Source: Phycisphaerae bacterium
GTDB taxonomy: Bacteria; Planctomycetota; Phycisphaerae; Sedimentisphaerales; Sedimentisphaeraceae
Length of the DNA: 64,000 nt
Reading direction: 5' to 3'
NCBI GenBank assembly: GCA_027078365.1
Contig: JALWYQ010000001.1
Span: 143,057 to 207,056, forward strand
In this document: positions 26,194 through 35,292 of the stretch, in pieces
Layout of the letters: every line of letters begins with the position of its first letter
Numbering within the stretch: the first letter of the stretch is position 1
Program-made: the position numbers and the translations under genes
The notes under the pieces: generated by a model
What the model was told of the DNA's origin: nothing
Database searches by the model: none
The model's input: only the letters and a program-made list of their open reading frames with translations

Positions 26194-26481
26194 ATGAAAT
26201 TTGATATTGATTCAGCAGAATCAGTAGCTCAGACATTGAAGGCCATTGCGCATCCAATTCGCCTATTAATTTTAGATACACTTGAAGAATCAGAAAAGTG
26301 TGTTGGTCAGGTTGCTGACGACGTTGGCGTTTTGCAATCGGTTGCATCAGGACACCTTGGTATTATGAAGGATAGGGGAGTTGTTACTGCGCGAAGGTGT
26401 GGAACGAAGGTCTATTACGCTATTGCCAATGTAAATGTTATACGAGTGATGCATTGTATTTTTGATAATTGTCAAAAGTGA
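26194..26481 (+). CDS. ArsR-family transcriptional regulator
   Basis: 95 residues, winged helix: LKAIAHPIRLLILDTLEES, then VGQVADDVGVLQSVASGHLG (recognition helix) and GTKVYYAI (wing). It has two candidate sensing cysteines, C at about 37 in EKCVGQ and a C-terminal DNCQK pair region. The CVC or ELCVCDL metal motif of ArsR is not present, so sulphur species or another ligand is possible. It leads an operon with DUF302, MMPL and LolA-like genes and probably represses it. Confidence 0.88.
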   Translation: MKFDIDSAESVAQTLKAIAHPIRLLILDTLEESEKCVGQVADDVGVLQSVASGHLGIMKDRGVVTARRCGTKVYYAIANVNVIRVMHCIFDNCQK

Positions 26482-26493
26482 AAGGCTTCTATT

Positions 26494-27018
26494 ATGAACG
26501 AAAATGTAAACACAGAAAAAATGCAGACAAATGTCAAAACAAAACACAAGTATGCTTCATTTTTAGTCGGAGTTGTTGTTGGCGCTTTACTCGTTGTAAT
26601 ATTCGCAATGTGGTTTATTCCATCTGCGATGCTAGAAACTAATGAGTGTATTTACGGAATTGATGAAACAGTCTCTAAGCTACAGGACAATATCATTGCT
26701 CACGGTTGGAAAGTTTCTGGAGTTAGAGACCTTAAAAAATCAATGGCGAAAGATTCTGTTAATCTTGACTATGAGGTTCGCTTAGTAAAATTGTGTAATG
26801 CGCATTACGCCAAGCAGGTTCTAGATAAGGACCGCTACGTTTCAGCTATGATGCCATGTACCATAAGTGTTTGGCAGGGCGATGATGGCAAGATTTATCT
26901 CACGCGTATCAATATGAAGTTGATGGCAAAGATGTTTGGTGGTAATGTTGCAAAGGTCATGGGTGGAGCGGTTGCTAAGCAAGAACATGAGATTGTTAAG
27001 GGGTTGATTAAAGACTAG
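26494..27018 (+). CDS. DUF302 protein with membrane anchor
   Basis: 174 residues. One membrane segment (about 23-46, FLVGVVVGALLVVIFAMWFI) is followed by a DUF302 domain (SKLQDNIIAHGWKVSGVRDL, then VRLVKLCNAHYAKQVL and MPCTISVWQGDDGKIYLTRIN). The domain is common in bacteria and sometimes linked with redox or sulphide stress; its chemistry is unknown. It lies twelve bases after the ArsR gene and 54 before the transporter, in one operon. Confidence 0.85.
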   Translation: MNENVNTEKMQTNVKTKHKYASFLVGVVVGALLVVIFAMWFIPSAMLETNECIYGIDETVSKLQDNIIAHGWKVSGVRDLKKSMAKDSVNLDYEVRLVKLCNAHYAKQVLDKDRYVSAMMPCTISVWQGDDGKIYLTRINMKLMAKMFGGNVAKVMGGAVAKQEHEIVKGLIKD

Positions 27019-27072
27019 CTAGATTTAGTGACTTCTGAAAAATATAACTTTAAGGATAGCTTGAGGTAAGAT

Positions 27073-29937
27073 ATGAAATTATTTAATAAGGATATTGATC
27101 GTAGGTTAGTCGAATACTCTGTAGCGCATCACAAAAAGATAACATTGGTTATGTTGATTGCTACTGTTATCCTTGCCTGTTTTATACCAAAGGTTCAGGT
27201 AGATACAGACCCAGAAAATATGTTGAGCTCTGATGAACCGGTTAGAGTTTATCATCACAAGATGAAAAAAGAGTTTACGATATACGATCTCGTCGTGCTT
27301 GGTATTGTTAATGAAACTAACCCGCACGGTGTGTATAATCCAGAGACCCTTAAAAAGGTTTACGATTTAACTCAGTTCGTCAAGACGCTCAATTGGAAGG
27401 AGAATGGTGAAGAGGTTGGTGTTGTTGGTCCTGAAGTAATGGCGCCATCAGAAGTGGACCACGTTAGCAATCTCGGCATGGGAACAATCAGCTTTGAGTG
27501 GTTGGTGAAAACACCACCTAAAACTCAAAAGGAGGCGGACGAGTTTAAAATCAAGGCCAAATCAAATCCTCTTCTCTTGGATACAGTTTTCTCTAGAGAC
27601 GACAAAGCCGTTGCAATCTATATTCCGCTGACAAGTAAAGATGTTGGCTATCGAGTTTATAAACAGATAAATAAGTACATAAAAGAACACTACTCTGGTT
27701 CTCAAGAAAAGTTTTATCTTTCAGGCTTGCCTGTCGCTGAAGATACATTTGGTGTGGAGATGTTTTTGCAGATGGTAATCTCTGCACCAATGGCGATGCT
27801 TGTAGTGTTTCTCTTAATGCTTGCATTCTTTAGGAAGATTATACTCGTTATATCACCTATGATTGTAGCAATCATTTCGATTATATGCACTATGGGACTT
27901 CTAATTGCATTTGGCTATTCAATCCACATCATGACTTCAATGATACCAATCTTCTTGATGCCAATTGCAGTGGTAGATTCAGTTCATATCCTCAGTGAGT
28001 TCTTCGATAGATACACTCCAGAGAGAGGACGCCGTGCAGTTATAATTGAGGTTATGCATGAATTGTTTGTTCCTATGCTCTATACATCTCTAACCTCTGC
28101 GGCTGGCTTTGCGTCTTTAGCGCTGACGCCGATTCCTCCGGTTCAGATTTTTGGCTTATTCGTGGCGGTGGGAATTATGATAGCATGGATATGCACGGTT
28201 ACGTTTGTTCCTGCTTATGTAATGATGATTAGTGAGAAGTCTCTTGCTAACTTTGGTAATTCTACAGGAAAGATTTCCAGAGAGAGCCCAATGGCAAGGT
28301 CTCTTCATTGGTTGGGTCGCTTTGTTTTTAAGCATGCTAAATCTGTTATAGTTGCATCTGTTTTGATTTCGATTATTTCTGTAATCGGTATCACGAAGAT
28401 TCACGTTAACGATAACCCAGTTAGGTGGTTTACGCTCAGACACCCAATTCGTATTGCTGATATTGAGCTTAATAAGCATTTCGGTGGTACCTATATGAGT
28501 TATCTTGTTTTAGACCAGAAGCAAGATGATACAGACCTTGTTAGCTATGCGCAGAATTTGAGCAAAGACTTTGACGCTCAGATTCCAAAATGGAAAGAGC
28601 AGGGTTATGCAAATGTAGATAAGGTAGCTTCTCAAATGAAGGAGTTATTCCTCAAATTATCAAAAACTGCAAAATCAAAAAGTGAGCTTTTAAATGCAGT
28701 ATTTGATGAGGCCTATGAGCGTAGTTTTAATGCCGATTCGGGAGACGAGGTTGAGACTTGGGATGTCGTTGGAGAATATTTTGGTCTCAAAGATGAGGCA
28801 CTCAAACAATTTAAACAGCCAGAGAATCTGCGATATATTTCCAAACTACAAAAGTATTTATTGGATAGTGGTTTGGTTGGTAAGAGTAATTCTTTGAGTG
28901 ATATTGTAAAGAAAATCTATCAAGAGTTGATTGATGGTAAACAAAGCAATTACAGAATTCCAGATTCTTCAAGAGCTGTTGCTCAATGCTTAATGCAATA
29001 TCAAAGCGGGCATAAACCTTACGATCTTTGGCATTTTGTTACAAACGATTTTAGGCATGCAAATATCTGGCTTCAACTCAAAAGCGGTGATAACAAGGAC
29101 ATGAAAAAAGTTATTGCTGTTGTAAATGAATTCATAAAGAAGAATCCTATACCAAATAATCTTGAACTGCATTGGGCAGGTCTAACGTATATTAATGTAG
29201 TGTGGCAAGAAAAAATGGTCTTTGGAATGCTCCAGTCATTTATGGGTAGTTTTCTTGTTGTATTTGTGATGATGGTGTTGTTGTTCCGTTCTGTTGGTTG
29301 GGGGCTTTTGTGTATGACTCCTCTTACCATAACGATTCTATTGATATATGGAGCAACGGGTTTTGTTGGTAAAGATTACGATATGCCAACGGCAGTGCTT
29401 AGTTCGCTAACACTTGGAATGGCGGTTGACTTTGCTATTCACTTTATCCAGAGAGTACGTGCCACCCATGTTGGCAACAGTAGTTGGAGAGGCACAAACA
29501 AGATAATGTTTGGTGAACCAGCTAGAGCTATTTCGAGAAATGTAATTGTTATTGCAGTTGGCTTCTTGCCACTTTTAGCGGCTGGCTTGGTGCCTTACAA
29601 AACAGTTGGTATTATGCTCTGTTGTATTATGGCACTCTCAGGTTCTATCACGCTTGTATTATTACCTGCAATGATAAAGGTTTGGCGCAGCAGGCTCTTC
29701 TGTGAGTGTAAGAGTGTTCGCTGTGCAAGCTGTAGTTTCATTATGTGCAGTGTTGTATCTGTGTCTATGCTGATAATAGTAGTTCTTTGTGTAGAACAAT
29801 ACATTAAATCTGGCCTTTCTGAGCTTCTTATGATAGCAGGCGCAACTGGCTTGGTCTTGCTAATTGCTAGCTATCTATTTACGAGACGCAAAAGGTGTAG
29901 AGATTTGCAAGAGTTAAAAGAAAGTGATGGGGTCTAA
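27073..29937 (+). CDS. RND/MMPL-family exporter
   Basis: 954 residues with two sets of membrane helices: one before residue 45, a block at about 230-400, and a C-terminal block at about 700-860, plus two extra helices at the end. GxxxDY-like segments appear as LTLGMAVDFAIHF in the second half and PIAVVDSVHIL in the first, the RND proton-relay positions. The large periplasmic loops match the COG1033 group, which moves lipids or hydrophobic compounds. The LolA-like gene after it (three bases on) suggests lipid or lipoprotein traffic to the outer membrane. Confidence 0.88.
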   Translation: MKLFNKDIDRRLVEYSVAHHKKITLVMLIATVILACFIPKVQVDTDPENMLSSDEPVRVYHHKMKKEFTIYDLVVLGIVNETNPHGVYNPETLKKVYDLTQFVKTLNWKENGEEVGVVGPEVMAPSEVDHVSNLGMGTISFEWLVKTPPKTQKEADEFKIKAKSNPLLLDTVFSRDDKAVAIYIPLTSKDVGYRVYKQINKYIKEHYSGSQEKFYLSGLPVAEDTFGVEMFLQMVISAPMAMLVVFLLMLAFFRKIILVISPMIVAIISIICTMGLLIAFGYSIHIMTSMIPIFLMPIAVVDSVHILSEFFDRYTPERGRRAVIIEVMHELFVPMLYTSLTSAAGFASLALTPIPPVQIFGLFVAVGIMIAWICTVTFVPAYVMMISEKSLANFGNSTGKISRESPMARSLHWLGRFVFKHAKSVIVASVLISIISVIGITKIHVNDNPVRWFTLRHPIRIADIELNKHFGGTYMSYLVLDQKQDDTDLVSYAQNLSKDFDAQIPKWKEQGYANVDKVASQMKELFLKLSKTAKSKSELLNAVFDEAYERSFNADSGDEVETWDVVGEYFGLKDEALKQFKQPENLRYISKLQKYLLDSGLVGKSNSLSDIVKKIYQELIDGKQSNYRIPDSSRAVAQCLMQYQSGHKPYDLWHFVTNDFRHANIWLQLKSGDNKDMKKVIAVVNEFIKKNPIPNNLELHWAGLTYINVVWQEKMVFGMLQSFMGSFLVVFVMMVLLFRSVGWGLLCMTPLTITILLIYGATGFVGKDYDMPTAVLSSLTLGMAVDFAIHFIQRVRATHVGNSSWRGTNKIMFGEPARAISRNVIVIAVGFLPLLAAGLVPYKTVGIMLCCIMALSGSITLVLLPAMIKVWRSRLFCECKSVRCASCSFIMCSVVSVSMLIIVVLCVEQYIKSGLSELLMIAGATGLVLLIASYLFTRRKRCRDLQELKESDGV

Positions 29938-29940
29938 ATT

Positions 29941-30735
29941 ATGAAAAAGATAACCATAATAATATCGGTTCTGGCTTTGACAGGAGTTTCTTTGGCAGTA
30001 GAGTCTGCAAAGCTATCTGTTGCGGAGATAGTTAATAAGGCAAATATTGCAGCTTACTATCAAGGTAAAGACGCAAAGGCTAGAGTTCATATGGATATCA
30101 TTGGCGATAATGGTTCTAGGAAAGTGCGCGATTTTATAATCCTACGTAAAACCATTGTTGATGGTGGAGACCAGAAATTCTATGTTTACTTTAACAGTCC
30201 TGCTGACATAAGGCGTATGGTATTTATGGTGCATAAACATGTTGGCGAAGGGAATCAGGATGACCGTTGGCTGTATTTGCCAAGCTTAGATTTGGTAAAT
30301 AGAATTGCCGCTGGTGATAAGCGTACAAGCTTTGTTGGGTCTGATTATTTCTACGAAGATGTTTCCGGTAGAGACTTATCTGAAGACACACACGAACTTG
30401 TTGGTGAAACCGATAAGTACTACATAATAAGGAACACCCCCAAAAAACCAGATGAGGTTGAATTCAACTATTACGACTTGAGCATTGATAAGAAAACATT
30501 CTTGCCAATAAAGATATTCTTTTATGACAAGAGCAATATTCTCTACCGTAAGATTGAAGTCTTAAAGGTTGCTATTATTCAAGGTCATCCAACAGCTATA
30601 GATATATTAGTTACAAACCTTGCAGCAAAAAGTAAGACTCGCATGGTTTTCACGGGCGTAAAATACGACATTGGTTTGCCTGACATCTTTACAGAGAGAT
30701 ATTTAAGGGTTGCTCCGCGTAAATATCTTAGGTGA
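29941..30735 (+). CDS. Outer-membrane lipoprotein-sorting-like protein (LolA fold)
   Basis: 264 residues, with a signal peptide (IIISVLALTGVSLAVES). VGEGNQDDRWLYLPSLDLVNRI and FVGSDYFYEDVSGRD are the typical strands of the LolA-like proteins encoded next to COG1033 exporters. It probably accepts the exported hydrophobic substrate in the periplasm. It is the last gene of the ArsR operon and is followed by a terminator. Confidence 0.88.
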   Translation: MKKITIIISVLALTGVSLAVESAKLSVAEIVNKANIAAYYQGKDAKARVHMDIIGDNGSRKVRDFIILRKTIVDGGDQKFYVYFNSPADIRRMVFMVHKHVGEGNQDDRWLYLPSLDLVNRIAAGDKRTSFVGSDYFYEDVSGRDLSEDTHELVGETDKYYIIRNTPKKPDEVEFNYYDLSIDKKTFLPIKIFFYDKSNILYRKIEVLKVAIIQGHPTAIDILVTNLAAKSKTRMVFTGVKYDIGLPDIFTERYLRVAPRKYLR

Positions 30736-30773
30736 TAACGGTAGTTGCTATGCGTTGCTACTTAGAAATTTTG

Positions 30774-30808
30774 GTCGCAGATACGTGATTGTATCTGCGG
30801 CTTTTTTT
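30774..30808 (+). terminator. Rho-independent terminator of the MMPL operon
   Basis: CGCAGATAC and GTATCTGCG form a nine-base stem with a six-base loop, followed by GCTTTTTTT. Confidence 0.9.
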
Positions 30809-30865
30809 GAGGTTTTTTGTTTTGTCTAGCCCTAATTTTGCGGTAAGGGGTTAGCGAAATTAATT

Positions 30866-31489
30866 CTAAAGTTTGATACTCGTTAGTTCTTCACTTATGG
30901 CGTATTTAACAAGCTCGGGAATGCTGTTAATATTCAACTTATCCATAATCTGACGCCTACCGGCATCGATGGTTTTTGTGCTGACGTTTAATTCTCTCGC
31001 TATTTCTTTAGAAGACTTTCCGTTTGCGATGAGTTTGATTATGCTAATTTCTCTCTCTGTTAGAGAAAAGCTACCGTCATCTAAGAGGCACTCGCTAACT
31101 ATAGTCGGCGAAACATACACTTGACCAGTCATAACGGTTTCTATTGCGGCAACGAGTTCCTCGAATGCCCTTTCCTTTGGCACATAACCACGAGCTCCTG
31201 CCTTGAGAGCTTCAGAGACAAACAATTTTTTGGAGTGCATAGACAATATTATGACCAGTGAATTATCCAGCTCAAGACAGAATCGCTTTGTGGCATCAAT
31301 GCCATCCATGTTTGGCATGTTAAGGTCTGTTATTATTACGTTCGGTTTCAGCTCTTTTGCTAGTTTGATAGCCTCTATTCCATCGCTTGCCTCGCCAACT
31401 ATCTCGAAGTTGTCTCGCTTCTCTAGCAGTGCACGCAGACCATCTTTAACTATTTGATGATCGTCAACTAACATTATTTTAATTGCCAT
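30866..31489 (-). CDS. NarL/FixJ-family response regulator
   Basis: 207 residues. The receiver domain has the acidic pair DD (9-10), phospho-acceptor Asp at 55 (VIITDLNMP) and Lys in VPKER (about 105); the LuxR-type helix-turn-helix follows at about 140-200 (LTEREISIIKLIANGKSSKE). It is encoded eleven bases after the histidine kinase gene and is its partner. Targets are unknown; the divergent cheW operon is a candidate. Confidence 0.93.
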   Translation of the reverse strand: MAIKIMLVDDHQIVKDGLRALLEKRDNFEIVGEASDGIEAIKLAKELKPNVIITDLNMPNMDGIDATKRFCLELDNSLVIILSMHSKKLFVSEALKAGARGYVPKERAFEELVAAIETVMTGQVYVSPTIVSECLLDDGSFSLTEREISIIKLIANGKSSKEIARELNVSTKTIDAGRRQIMDKLNINSIPELVKYAISEELTSIKL

Positions 31490-31500
31490 AGGTAAATTCC

Positions 31501-33303
31501 TCAGTCGTGTATGCTGCTCATTTCAAGTGGGGCTGTCAATATAAATTTGCTTCCCTTGTTTATCTCTGAAAAGATTTCAAAGCTTCCATCGATATAATTG
31601 AGCCTCTCTTTGATGTTGAATAATCCGAAGTGCTCACCACTGGTTGTAGTCATAGCGATAGTGTTTATATCAAAGCCAATGCCGTTATCTTTAACTGTAA
31701 TTATTATATTGCTACCATCTATCTTGACACTAATCTCAACTTCTGTTGCTTTTGCGTGTTTTTCTATATTTATCAAGAGTTCTTTTACTGCTTGGAAGAG
31801 TATTACCTTGATATCTTCAGCTATCTCATATTCGGTATCATCGCATATTAGTTTGCAGTTTTTCTCTTCACCGCAACGGATTTCTAACAGTTCTTTGATG
31901 GCGGCTCTTAGCCCAAATCTGTAGAGTGTTGCACTGCTTAGCTCAAAGGTGCACTCCCTTACTTCCTTTAAGACCTTGTTGAGCGCATCTTCGATATTTA
32001 CTAACAGTTGCGATGCTCCCTTTACATCCTTACACAAATTTTGCAGTTCTTTTACGTTCAATATTGCAACTACGAGTTCTTGACTTGTATGATCGTGCAG
32101 ATTTGTTGCGATTTCCCTTCTCTGTCTTTCCTCAATCAAAGATAGATTCGAAGTCATATGCCTTAGTTCATCGTGGTATTTGGCAATCTCTTTACTCATT
32201 AAATTTATATTATTGGCGATTGAGTTAAGCTCGTCCTTGCCTTGGACTGTTATGTTTGTTGGATTATGAGTGTTTTGGAAATCAATGATGCTGTCATTAA
32301 TCTTCTTAATCCTTACAAAGACGTACTTCCTAAAAAATAATCTAATGCTCCAAAATGATAGAGATATAATAACGATGCAAGAAGCGATGGTGTAGGCTAT
32401 TATGCGTTGACCAAGATTGTATATTGCTGAAAAATCATATGTTGCATCGTAAATGGTTGTCGTTCCGTTTGTTGATGTGAGCCTACTTGGCATAATTACT
32501 TTTTTTACGACCCTTATATAGCCCTTGTCTTTGTATGTGTAGCCCTGTGTAGTTAGAGCCTTTTTCATTATCTCCGGGGCGATATTACATTTTTCTCCAA
32601 TATTAACTAACGACCAGCCGCTTATGTTGTTTAGGTCATAAATGTCGAATTCTGAGATATATGGGAACTCTATTTCCTTGCGTTTCTCAAAGAAGTTTAA
32701 TAGAAACGTTGCTAGGGTAGGCGAGTATGTTTGCTTAATGAAATCAACAACATCTATTGATACTTCAAGACAATACTCACTTCCTTTAGGGCTGTAATAG
32801 GCGTACATGTAAGGTTTGCCATTTTTACTGTTTAGAGCAGCCTGCGATAATCTGTAATCGCAGTTGCCAAATATCGATAGGAGTTGATTCTTAAGGGCGT
32901 TACTGTGGGTAAAGAGATCGTGGTTTATGTCTGGTATAAAAGATGAGTTGGTTACAATACCATTAAAGTTGATAAAATATACATGATCTACATTATTAGC
33001 CTTTGCGAGAGCTTTAAGTTCCTGCGGGGAAAAGTTTTGTCTTTTGCTTTCATCTCCGACCTGGGTATATATGTTTTCGAGTGCTTTTGATGTTACGGAA
33101 ACAACATCGTCTCTGATAGAATTAAAGAACAAGTCATAATCACATACTTTCTTGTTAACGTAGGAATCTAGTTCTTTCTGGGACTTGTCCCTCAGATTGT
33201 CAATAACCTTATCTGTATATACATAGGATGCGACGCTCAGGACTATCCCTGACGTTAGTATGAGTAGAAAAAGAAGTATAAAGAATTTCTTACGCAAAAC
33301 CAT
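31501..33303 (-). CDS. Membrane sensor histidine kinase, HisKA_3 type
   Basis: 600 residues from the ATG at 33303; a TTG two codons in has a better-spaced GGAG. Membrane helices at about 7-28 and 300-322 enclose a 270-residue periplasmic sensor of Cache-like look (YVYFINFNGIVTNSSFIPD). A short linker resembles HAMP, then the NarX-type phospho-acceptor region with His at 403 (IATNLHDHTSQEL), and an HATPase with N box (LLINIEKHAKA) and DNGIGFD. It signals through the neighbouring NarL-type regulator. The stimulus is not known. Confidence 0.92.
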   Translation of the reverse strand: MVLRKKFFILLFLLILTSGIVLSVASYVYTDKVIDNLRDKSQKELDSYVNKKVCDYDLFFNSIRDDVVSVTSKALENIYTQVGDESKRQNFSPQELKALAKANNVDHVYFINFNGIVTNSSFIPDINHDLFTHSNALKNQLLSIFGNCDYRLSQAALNSKNGKPYMYAYYSPKGSEYCLEVSIDVVDFIKQTYSPTLATFLLNFFEKRKEIEFPYISEFDIYDLNNISGWSLVNIGEKCNIAPEIMKKALTTQGYTYKDKGYIRVVKKVIMPSRLTSTNGTTTIYDATYDFSAIYNLGQRIIAYTIASCIVIISLSFWSIRLFFRKYVFVRIKKINDSIIDFQNTHNPTNITVQGKDELNSIANNINLMSKEIAKYHDELRHMTSNLSLIEERQRREIATNLHDHTSQELVVAILNVKELQNLCKDVKGASQLLVNIEDALNKVLKEVRECTFELSSATLYRFGLRAAIKELLEIRCGEEKNCKLICDDTEYEIAEDIKVILFQAVKELLINIEKHAKATEVEISVKIDGSNIIITVKDNGIGFDINTIAMTTTSGEHFGLFNIKERLNYIDGSFEIFSEINKGSKFILTAPLEMSSIHD

Positions 33304-33549
33304 TCTCCATAAAGCTAGCTTAAATATACTACTTAAGGGCTATTTGCTCAAGTGAAATAGTTATAAACCATAATATTTGTTTGGGAATATTCAGCCTTTC
33401 TCGCCATCGTTACTCTTTTTTATGAAAAACAAGCAAGTTTTCATTAAATGTAAGCTGGTTATTGTCGAGTTACTACATGCGGTATTGGCTACCAAAAGGT
33501 AGCTCGGTTAATGTTTGTAGTTTTTAAGGTTTAGTCATGGAGGATTAAT

Positions 33550-34032
33550 ATGGCTATGGTAGAACAAAAGCAAAAATCTTTGTCTGGCAAGTATCTTTCG
33601 TTCTTTCTAGATGAAGAGGAATATGGCATTGAGATCCTCAAGGTTCGTGAGATCTTTGCCTACACATCAATTACTCAGATACCACGTACTCCAGCTTATG
33701 TGTTGGGCGTTATCAATCTGCGTGGCAGCGTTATTCCAGTTGTTGACTTGCGCATCAAGTTTGGAATGGCAAGTAGCGAAATAACAGATTCTTCTTGCAT
33801 CATTGTTGTTGAGATAAATAATGGCTCAAGTGTCGTTCCAACAGGAGTCTTGATTGATAGGGTCTCTGAGGTTATGGAGGTCACGCAAGAGCAGATTCAA
33901 GAATCACCGGAGTTTGGCTCTAGTATCAATACTGATTTTATTCTTGGCATGGCCAAGGTTGGCAGCTCAGTCAAGATACTGCTTGATATCGATAGAATAT
34001 TTGTTGGTTCTAATTTGGATTCACTAGTTTAA
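33550..34032 (+). CDS. cheW: Chemotaxis adaptor CheW, copy 1
   Basis: 160 residues, one CheW domain (YLSFFLDEEEYGIEILKVRE, then RTPAYVLGVINLRGSVIPVV). CheW links receptors to the CheA kinase at the membrane array. GGAGG sits ten bases ahead of the ATG. The upstream 246 bases contain a hairpin (GGCTACC AAAA GGTAGCT at 33487-33505) within a spaced ACTACA/TGTAGT pair. It differs from copy 2 at 40088 at seven of 160 residues. The next genes are a porin and a receptor, apparently in one operon. No cheA is in the window. Confidence 0.95.
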   Translation: MAMVEQKQKSLSGKYLSFFLDEEEYGIEILKVREIFAYTSITQIPRTPAYVLGVINLRGSVIPVVDLRIKFGMASSEITDSSCIIVVEINNGSSVVPTGVLIDRVSEVMEVTQEQIQESPEFGSSINTDFILGMAKVGSSVKILLDIDRIFVGSNLDSLV

Positions 34033-34052
34033 TTTCTAATGGAGATGAAAAA

Positions 34053-35273
34053 ATGAAACTCAAGATTTATTTCATAGCGATGCTGTTACTATCTGCGCAG
34101 CTCTCATTGGCACAAGAGGTGGATTTGTTTGGTAGTGGTAGTGAGGGAATCGATTTTGCCGTTAGCACTACAAATGTCTATCAAAATAATGTGCATGGTG
34201 GAACCTCAACACACAATAGACGCGGTAGATTTACAGGTAGCTACGATCTTGAGTTGACACTTGATTTTGAGAAGTTGCTTGGCTGGGATAATGCTCAGTT
34301 CTACATTGATGCAGCCGGAAGTTATTCAGATGTTAGTATTGATGATACATCTATAGGAAGCTTCTTTGGCACAAACGCCGACTCTGGAGAACGCAGAGCC
34401 CTTGATGTTACAGAGGCGTGGTATCAGCAGTCTTTCTTTGATAAGACACTCGAGATGCGCGTTGGTAAGATAAGTTTAACCGGTGGTTTTGAATGCAGAG
34501 ATGTTCCAGTAGCATTTGACACAAGCTTTTTTGCTAATGATGAGAACACTCAATTCCTAAACGGCGCGCTTGTCAATAACCCAGCAATTCCATTTCCAGA
34601 TAATGGCCTTGGATTAGCTATATATTGGAATCCAACAGAATCATGGTATGTGTCTTTAGCTGTCTCTGATGCAAAGGCAGATGAGAGAGAGACAGGTTTT
34701 AAGACTGCTTTTGATGGAAATGATGATTACTTCTACATTGGAGAGACCGGTATTGTATCTGCGATAGACTCAGCCAATGGTGAGCTAGTTGGAGCTTACA
34801 GAGTTGGTGGTTGGATAGATGGTCAGGACAAGGCAGATTTTGATACTGGCAAAAACTCAAAACATGATGCAGGCTTTTATATCAATTGCGATCAAATGTT
34901 GATAAAAGAAAATAATATTGAAGATGACTCTCAAGGTCTCGGTGTTTTTGCTAGGTATGGCTGGGCTAATGAAGACAGAAACGACATGAAAGAGTTTTGG
35001 AGCTTTGGTCTAAGCTACCAAGGCCTGTTTGAAGGTCGCGACGACGATGTTCTTGGTGTTGGATTTGCGCATGGGGCGTTTAGCGACAAAGCCGGTGCAA
35101 ATGATGGCGTTGGTTTCTCGGAGGACAACGAAGAAGTATGCGAAATCTTCTACAACGCACAAATCAACGAGTGGCTTTCAATCGCACCTGATTTACAGTA
35201 TGTGAAAAATCCAGGCGGAAACGGCAATTCTGATGCAGTCGTTTTAGCTGTTAGAGCACATGTCGAATTTTAA
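34053..35273 (+). CDS. OprB-like outer-membrane porin
   Basis: 406 residues. A signal peptide (FIAMLLLSAQLSLA) precedes a beta-rich protein with OprB family signs: YDLELTLDFEKLLGWDNAQF, EAWYQQSFFDKTLEMRVGKI, and a C-terminal strand ending in Phe (VRAHVEF). OprB porins let sugars cross the outer membrane. Its place between cheW and a receptor gene is unusual and suggests that uptake and sensing of one solute are linked. Confidence 0.85.
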   Translation: MKLKIYFIAMLLLSAQLSLAQEVDLFGSGSEGIDFAVSTTNVYQNNVHGGTSTHNRRGRFTGSYDLELTLDFEKLLGWDNAQFYIDAAGSYSDVSIDDTSIGSFFGTNADSGERRALDVTEAWYQQSFFDKTLEMRVGKISLTGGFECRDVPVAFDTSFFANDENTQFLNGALVNNPAIPFPDNGLGLAIYWNPTESWYVSLAVSDAKADERETGFKTAFDGNDDYFYIGETGIVSAIDSANGELVGAYRVGGWIDGQDKADFDTGKNSKHDAGFYINCDQMLIKENNIEDDSQGLGVFARYGWANEDRNDMKEFWSFGLSYQGLFEGRDDDVLGVGFAHGAFSDKAGANDGVGFSEDNEEVCEIFYNAQINEWLSIAPDLQYVKNPGGNGNSDAVVLAVRAHVEF

Positions 35274-35292
35274 TATTTGAAGGGGATATAGA

